DNA of 64,000 nt. Source: Candidatus Pseudomonas phytovorans (lineage in GTDB: Bacteria > Pseudomonadota > Gammaproteobacteria > Pseudomonadales > Pseudomonadaceae). Shown here piece by piece: positions 59,400 through 64,000 of this stretch. The translations under genes and the position numbers were made by a program. Location: NCBI GenBank assembly GCA_029202525.1, contig CP119325.1:695001-759000 (forward strand), read 5' to 3'. How positions within the stretch are numbered: the first letter of the stretch is position 1; every line of letters starts with the position of its first letter. Under the pieces are notes generated by a model. It was not told the origin of the DNA, searched no databases, and worked only from the letters and a program-made list of their open reading frames with translations.

Positions 59400-62300
59400 A
59401 AGGAAGCTTCAACCTCTCTGAATGGGCGCTCAAGCACCAGTCTTTTGTCTGGTACCTGATGTTCGTCGGTCTGCTGATGGGCATCTTTTCCTACTACAAC
59501 CTGGGCCGTGAGGAAGACCCGTCGTTCACCATCAAGACCATGGTGATACAGACCCGCTGGCCCGGCGCGACCCAAGACGAAACCCTGTATCAGGTCACCG
59601 ACCGTATCGAGAAGAAGCTCGAAGAGCTCGATTCGCTCGACTACACCAAAAGCTACACCCGCCCCGGTGAATCCACGGTCTATGTGTACCTGCGCGACAC
59701 CACCAAGGCCAAGGACATCCCGGATATCTGGTACCAGGTGCGCAAGAAGATCCAGGACATCCGTGGCCAGTTCCCTTCTGGTATTCAAGGCCCTGCGTTC
59801 AACGACGAATTTGGCGATGTGTTCGGTTCGATCTACGCCTTCACCTCCGACGGCCTGACCCTGCGCCAGTTGCGCGATTATGTGGAGCAGGCGCGGGCCG
59901 AGGTACGCGAGGTGCCCAACATCGGCAAGATCGAGCTGGTGGGCACACAGGATGAAGTGCTTTACCTGAATTTTTCCACGCGCAAACTGGCGGCCCTGGG
60001 CATCGACCAGCGTCAGGTGATGCAGGCGTTGCAATCGCAGAACGCTGTGACCCCCGCCGGGGTAATCGAAGCAGGCCCAGAACGTATTTCGGTGCGTACA
60101 ACCGGGCAGTTCGCTTCGGAAAAAGACTTGCAGAGCGTCAACCTGAAGATCAACGACCGCTTCTTCCGCCTGGCCGACATCGCCGACATCGAACGTGGCT
60201 ACGTCGACCCGCCTTCGCCAATGTTCCGCTACAACGGCCAGACCGCCATCGGCCTGGCGATCGGCATGAAAGCGGGCGGCAACATTCAGGTGTTTGGGGC
60301 CGAGTTGAAGAAGAAAATGGACAGCGTGATCGCCGACTTGCCGGTGGGCGTCGGCGTGCGCACCGTGTCCGACCAGGCCGTGGTGGTGAAGCAGGCCGTG
60401 GGCGGTTTCACCAGCGCGCTATTCGAGGCCGTGGTGATTGTTCTTGGGGTCAGCTTTATCAGCCTCGGGGTGCGTGCAGGCTTGGTAGTGGCCTGCTCGA
60501 TTCCGTTGGTGCTGGCGATGGTATTCGTATTCATGGAGTACAGCGGCATCACCATGCAGCGGATCTCGCTGGGTGCGCTGATCATCGCCCTTGGCCTGCT
60601 GGTGGACGACGCGATGATCACCGTGGAGGTGATGGTGACGCGGCTGGAAATGGGCGAGAGCAAGGAGCAGGCGGCCACGTTCGCCTACACCTCCACGGCG
60701 TTCCCCATGCTGACAGGTACGCTGGTGACGGTTGCAGGCTTCGTGCCGATCGGGCTCAACGCCAGCTCTGCAGGGGAGTACACCTACACGCTGTTCGCGG
60801 TGATCGCTGTCGCCTTGATTGTGTCATGGGTGGTCGCGGTGTTTTTCGCGCCGGTACTCGGCGTGCATATTCTCAACAGCAAGGTGAAGGCCCACGAGGC
60901 TGAGGCGGGGAGAGTCGGCAGAGCCTTCGAGGGTGGGCTGTTGTGGTGCATGCGCAACCGCTGGCTGGCGATCATCGGCACCATCCTGTTATTCGCCTTG
61001 TCGCTGTTCTGCATGCGTTTCGTGCAGAACCAGTTTTTCCCGTCATCGGACCGGCCGGAGATCCTGGTTGACCTGAACCTGCCGCAGAATGCCTCCATCG
61101 AAGAAACCCGCAAGGTGGTTGACCGCCTGGAAGCGAAAATCAAGGACGACCCGGACCTGGTGCACTGGAGCACCTACATCGGCCAAGGCGCCATTCGCTT
61201 CTACCTGCCGCTGGACCAGCAGCTGCAAAACCCTTATTACGCCCAGCTGGTCATCGTCAGCAAAGGCTTCGAAGAGCGCCAGGGCATGATCGAGCGCTTG
61301 CAGAAGCTGCTGCGGGAGGACTTCGTGGGCATCGGCACCAACGTTCAGTCGCTGGAGATGGGGCCTCCGGTAGGGCGCCCGATCCAGTACCGGGTCAGCG
61401 GCAAGGACATCGACCAGGTACGCAAGCACGCCATCGACCTGGCAACGCTGCTGGATGAGAACGAGCACATTGGCGAAATGATTTTCGACTGGAACGAGCC
61501 CGGCAAGGTGCTTCGGATCGAGATCGCTCAGGACAAGGCCCGGCAGCTGGGGCTTTCGTCAGAGGATGTGGCCAACGTGATGAACAGCATCGTCACCGGT
61601 GTGCCGATCACCCAGGTCAACGACAACATCTACCTGGTCAACGTGGTGGCGCGCGCCGAGGACAGCGAGCGCGGCTCGCCCGACACCTTGCAGAACCTGC
61701 AGATCGTCACCCCCAGTGGCACATCGATCCCGTTGCTGGCCTTTGCCACTGTACGCTACGAACTGGAGCAACCGCTGGTATGGCGGCGTGACCGCAAGCC
61801 GACCATCACCATCAAGGCATCGGTCACTGGCGAAATCCAGCCAACCGACCTGGTGGCACAGCTGAAGCCGAACATAGACGCGTTCGCCAGCAAGCTGCCT
61901 GTCGGCTATGAGGTGCAGACCGGGGGTACGGTGGAAGAAAGCGGCAAGGCCCAAGGCCCGATTGCGGCGGTCATTCCGCTGATGCTGTTCCTGATGGCGA
62001 CCTTCCTGATGATCCAGCTGCACAGCGTGCAGAAGCTGTTCCTGGTGGTCAGCGTGGCACCGCTGGGGCTGATCGGCGTAGTGCTGGCGCTGGTGCCCAC
62101 GGGCACGCCGATGGGCTTTGTGGCGATCCTCGGCATCCTGGCGCTGGCGGGCATCATCATTCGCAACTCGGTGATCCTGGTGACCCAGATCGACGAGTTC
62201 GAGGCCCAGGGCTTCTCGCCCTGGGACGCCGTGGTGGAGGCCACCAACCACCGGCGGCGGCCGATTCTGCTGACTGCAGCTGCGGCGAGCCTGGGCATGA

Positions 62301-62458
62301 TCCCGATTGCCCGTGAGGTGTTCTGGGGGCCGATGGCCTACGCCATGATTGGCGGGATCATTGTGGCGACCTTGCTGACGCTGCTGTTCCTGCCGGCTTT
62401 GTATGTGGCCTGGTACAAAATCCGCGAGCCTGAAAGCTCTACCAAAACCCAACACTGA
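59396..62458 (+). CDS. RND efflux pump permease, TriC-like
   Basis: A 1020-residue resistance-nodulation-division transporter with 12 helices and two large periplasmic loops. The proton-relay pair in helix 4 is D404 and D405 (GLLVDDAMITVEVMVTRLE), and in the second half the conserved ALAGIIIRNSVILVTQIDE lies near helix 10. It exports hydrophobic compounds in a proton-driven way, with the two adaptors and an outer-membrane channel not encoded here. No TetR-type regulator is adjacent. The gene ends at a REP pair. Confidence 0.93.
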   Translation: MKGSFNLSEWALKHQSFVWYLMFVGLLMGIFSYYNLGREEDPSFTIKTMVIQTRWPGATQDETLYQVTDRIEKKLEELDSLDYTKSYTRPGESTVYVYLRDTTKAKDIPDIWYQVRKKIQDIRGQFPSGIQGPAFNDEFGDVFGSIYAFTSDGLTLRQLRDYVEQARAEVREVPNIGKIELVGTQDEVLYLNFSTRKLAALGIDQRQVMQALQSQNAVTPAGVIEAGPERISVRTTGQFASEKDLQSVNLKINDRFFRLADIADIERGYVDPPSPMFRYNGQTAIGLAIGMKAGGNIQVFGAELKKKMDSVIADLPVGVGVRTVSDQAVVVKQAVGGFTSALFEAVVIVLGVSFISLGVRAGLVVACSIPLVLAMVFVFMEYSGITMQRISLGALIIALGLLVDDAMITVEVMVTRLEMGESKEQAATFAYTSTAFPMLTGTLVTVAGFVPIGLNASSAGEYTYTLFAVIAVALIVSWVVAVFFAPVLGVHILNSKVKAHEAEAGRVGRAFEGGLLWCMRNRWLAIIGTILLFALSLFCMRFVQNQFFPSSDRPEILVDLNLPQNASIEETRKVVDRLEAKIKDDPDLVHWSTYIGQGAIRFYLPLDQQLQNPYYAQLVIVSKGFEERQGMIERLQKLLREDFVGIGTNVQSLEMGPPVGRPIQYRVSGKDIDQVRKHAIDLATLLDENEHIGEMIFDWNEPGKVLRIEIAQDKARQLGLSSEDVANVMNSIVTGVPITQVNDNIYLVNVVARAEDSERGSPDTLQNLQIVTPSGTSIPLLAFATVRYELEQPLVWRRDRKPTITIKASVTGEIQPTDLVAQLKPNIDAFASKLPVGYEVQTGGTVEESGKAQGPIAAVIPLMLFLMATFLMIQLHSVQKLFLVVSVAPLGLIGVVLALVPTGTPMGFVAILGILALAGIIIRNSVILVTQIDEFEAQGFSPWDAVVEATNHRRRPILLTAAAASLGMIPIAREVFWGPMAYAMIGGIIVATLLTLLFLPALYVAWYKIREPESSTKTQH

Positions 62459-62461
62459 ACC

Positions 62462-62535
62462 CTGTGGGAGCGGGCGTGCCCGCGAATGCGATGGTGAATT
62501 CACTGCCGCATTCGCGGGCACGCCCGCTCCCACAG
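62462..62535. repeat. REP doublet after the efflux operon
   Basis: Perfectly complementary 29-bp arms at 62462-62490 and 62507-62535 with a 16-nt loop, beginning 4 bp after the pump stop codon. Confidence 0.92.
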
Positions 62536-62584
62536 AGGCATGTTGTCGCCTTCAAAATCGTCTTTAAATTTTGGTTATATAAAC

Positions 62585-62609
62585 ATTCTTAAACAGTATT
62601 TTTAAGAAT
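62585..62609 (+). promoter_or_regulatory. AT-rich dyad upstream of oscA
   Basis: ATTCTTAAA at 62585-62593 and TTTAAGAAT at 62601-62609 form a 9-bp inverted repeat with a 7-nt spacer; outer GGTT/AACC also match. It lies about 87 bp upstream of oscA in an unusually AT-rich stretch. A sulfur-starvation regulator such as CysB would fit, but its motif is too loose to confirm. Confidence 0.4.
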
Positions 62610-62695
62610 AACCCCGCATCACTATTATTGCCCTCAAGCCAGGCGCAAATCCCCTTCAAACCTCTGCCCGGCACCTCACTCCAAGGAGAACGAGC

Positions 62696-62878
62696 ATGAG
62701 TGCATCTCTGCGTAGCATCGACGGTCAGGACGAAGCCACCATTCTGCGTGAAATCCAGAGCGCCCTGCGCGACCTGCGTTTCGGTGCGGTGGAGATCACT
62801 GTGCACAACGCTCAGGTCGTACAGATCGAGCGCAAGGAGAAGTTCCGCCTGCAACAGCCTGGCAACAAGCCCGGCTGA
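62696..62878 (+). CDS. oscA: YezD/DUF2292 family small protein, OscA-like
   Basis: A 60-residue DUF2292 protein. The conserved core EIQSALRDLRFGAVEITVHNAQVVQIERKEKFRL is intact. OscA-type proteins in Pseudomonas are induced on sulfur limitation and are needed for use of organosulfur compounds; the biochemical role is unclear. AAGGAG lies 9 nt before the ATG. It sits 50 bp before sbp on the same strand, as expected for the OscA/sulfate operon. Confidence 0.85.
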   Translation: MSASLRSIDGQDEATILREIQSALRDLRFGAVEITVHNAQVVQIERKEKFRLQQPGNKPG

Positions 62879-62928
62879 TCTGCGCCCCAACCTCCAAAAC
62901 TAGAAAAATGCCAATCGGGAGCTTCACC

Positions 62929-63936
62929 ATGTCCATCCGCCGTTATGCGCTCGCCGCCCTGGCCAGTGCTGTTTTTGCCGGTTCCGCCATCGCCAAGGAC
63001 TACGAACTGCTGAACGTGTCCTACGACCCGACCCGTGAGCTGTACCAACAGTACAACGCCGAATTCATCAAGCACTGGCAGCAGTCCCACCCGGATGACA
63101 AGGTGAAGATCCAGCAATCCCACGGTGGCTCGGGCAAGCAGGGCCGTGCGGTGATCGACGGCCTGCGCGCCGACGTGGTGACCCTGGCCCTGGCCGGCGA
63201 CATCGATGAAATCGCCAAGCTCGGCAAGACCCTGCCGGACAACTGGCAGACCCGCCTGCCGGACGCCAGCACCCCGTACACCTCGACCATCGTGTTCCTG
63301 GTGCGCAAGGGCAACCCGAAAGGCATCAAGGACTGGGGCGACCTGATCAAGAAAGACGTGTCGGTCATCACCCCTAACCCGAAAACCTCCGGCGGCGCCC
63401 GCTGGAACTTCCTGGCAGCCTGGGCCTATGGCCTGAAGACCGGCGGTAGCGAAGACAAGGCCAAGGCCTACGTACAGGAGCTGTTCAAGCACGTACCGGT
63501 GCTGGATACCGGCGCCCGTGGCTCGACCATCACCTTCGTCAACAACGGCCAGGGCGACGTACTGCTGGCCTGGGAAAACGAAGCCTTCCTGGCACTGAAA
63601 GAAGACGGTGGCGCTGACAAGTTCGACATCGTCGTGCCGTCGCTGTCGATCCTGGCCGAACCGCCAGTGGCGGTGGTGGACAAGAACGCCGAGAAGAAGG
63701 GCAATACCGAAATTGCCACTGAATACCTCAAGCACCTGTACAGCCCGGCCGGGCAGAAGATTGCCGCCGAGAACTTCTACCGCCCGCGTGACGCGAAGGT
63801 GGCTGCAGAATTTGACAAGCAATTCCCGAAACTGGACCTGGTGACTATCGACAAGGACTTTGGTGGCTGGAAGACTGCACAACCGAAATTCTTCAATGAC
63901 GGCGGTGTGTTCGACCAGATTTACCAGGCACAGTAA
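62929..63936 (+). CDS. sbp: Periplasmic sulfate-binding protein
   Basis: A 335-residue sulfate-binding protein. A signal peptide (residues 1-22, ending SAIAKD) precedes the mature start YELLNVSYDPTRELYQQYN; the sulfate-binding loop QQSHGGSGKQ is clear, as are GLRADVVTLALAGDID and PYTSTIVFLVRKGNPK. It delivers sulfate to the CysT/CysW/CysA transporter expected downstream. CGGGAG lies 8 nt before the ATG at 62929, preferred over a start at 62908. The last 64 bp of the window contain no further start codon, so cysT begins beyond it. Confidence 0.96.
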   Translation: MSIRRYALAALASAVFAGSAIAKDYELLNVSYDPTRELYQQYNAEFIKHWQQSHPDDKVKIQQSHGGSGKQGRAVIDGLRADVVTLALAGDIDEIAKLGKTLPDNWQTRLPDASTPYTSTIVFLVRKGNPKGIKDWGDLIKKDVSVITPNPKTSGGARWNFLAAWAYGLKTGGSEDKAKAYVQELFKHVPVLDTGARGSTITFVNNGQGDVLLAWENEAFLALKEDGGADKFDIVVPSLSILAEPPVAVVDKNAEKKGNTEIATEYLKHLYSPAGQKIAAENFYRPRDAKVAAEFDKQFPKLDLVTIDKDFGGWKTAQPKFFNDGGVFDQIYQAQ

Positions 63937-64000
63937 TTTCAGCCGTGCCCGGCTAGGAGCAACACCCTTTAGTAGCCTGCACCGGCCCGGGATCGATCCC

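Noticed and set aside
63937..64000. Start of cysT at the window end
   Set aside because: The final 64 bp contain no plausible start codon with a ribosome site, so no partial gene is annotated.

Overview
The window looks like chromosomal DNA of a fluorescent Pseudomonas, most probably of the P. putida group. Supporting signs are the high GC content, the many copies of a P. putida-type REP element (core close to GTGGGAGCGGGC followed by TGCCCGCG), and a gene order that, from memory, follows the P. putida KT2440 segment from lysA to sbp. No phage, integrase, transposase, CRISPR array, rRNA or tRNA was recognised. It is mostly core genome, with one plausible acquired gene: a solitary PemK/MazF-like protein near 18.6-19.1 kb.

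Layout. 0-7.2 kb: the start of lysA with lptM; cyaY and a DUF1289 gene; rnk; class I adenylate cyclase; yaiI; elbB; a DedA protein. 7.4-16 kb: ppk and ppx converge with a 14-bp tail overlap; then trxA, rho behind a long leader, and ubiD coupled to a ferredoxin-type flavin oxidoreductase. 16-24 kb: a ChaC-like cyclotransferase, a quinone oxidoreductase, a FliL-like exported protein, the orphan toxin-like gene, and a HlyD-RbbA-YhhJ export operon. 24-31 kb: the neighbourhood conserved around 6S RNA in gammaproteobacteria (fau, ssrS, zapA, a ZapB-like gene, then divergent ygfB-pepP-ubiH-DUF4442-ubiI). 31-39 kb: a ferric iron ABC system and the glycine cleavage genes gcvT, gcvH and gcvP. 39-43.7 kb: a DUF2388 protein, an orphan GspE-type ATPase, an ACT-like small protein divergent from an Lrp regulator, and a CYTH-domain triphosphatase. 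43.8-46.3 kb: argE and argA. 46.5-56.8 kb: polyamine uptake and catabolism (spuI; spuB-spuC-spuD-spuE-spuF-spuG-spuH). 57.2-62.5 kb: an RND efflux operon resembling triABC. 62.6 kb to the end: oscA and sbp, the start of a sulfur-starvation and sulfate-uptake operon that continues beyond the window.

Functional links. UbiD, UbiH and UbiI all serve ubiquinone synthesis. Ppk and Ppx make and degrade polyphosphate. ArgA and ArgE are at the two ends of the acetylated arginine route. The Spu genes import putrescine and spermidine and start their gamma-glutamylated and transaminated breakdown. Many operons are tightly coupled by ATGA or TGATG stop-start overlaps. REP doublets fill most of the longer gaps.

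No clearly new multi-gene system was found. The most open points are the orphan PemK-like gene, a possible Arg-ended leader peptide before argA, the 574-bp region between the two glutamine synthetase-like genes where spuA is absent, the ACT-like protein beside the Lrp regulator, the DUF4442 protein embedded among ubiquinone hydroxylases, and a 57-bp perfect inverted repeat before the efflux operon.
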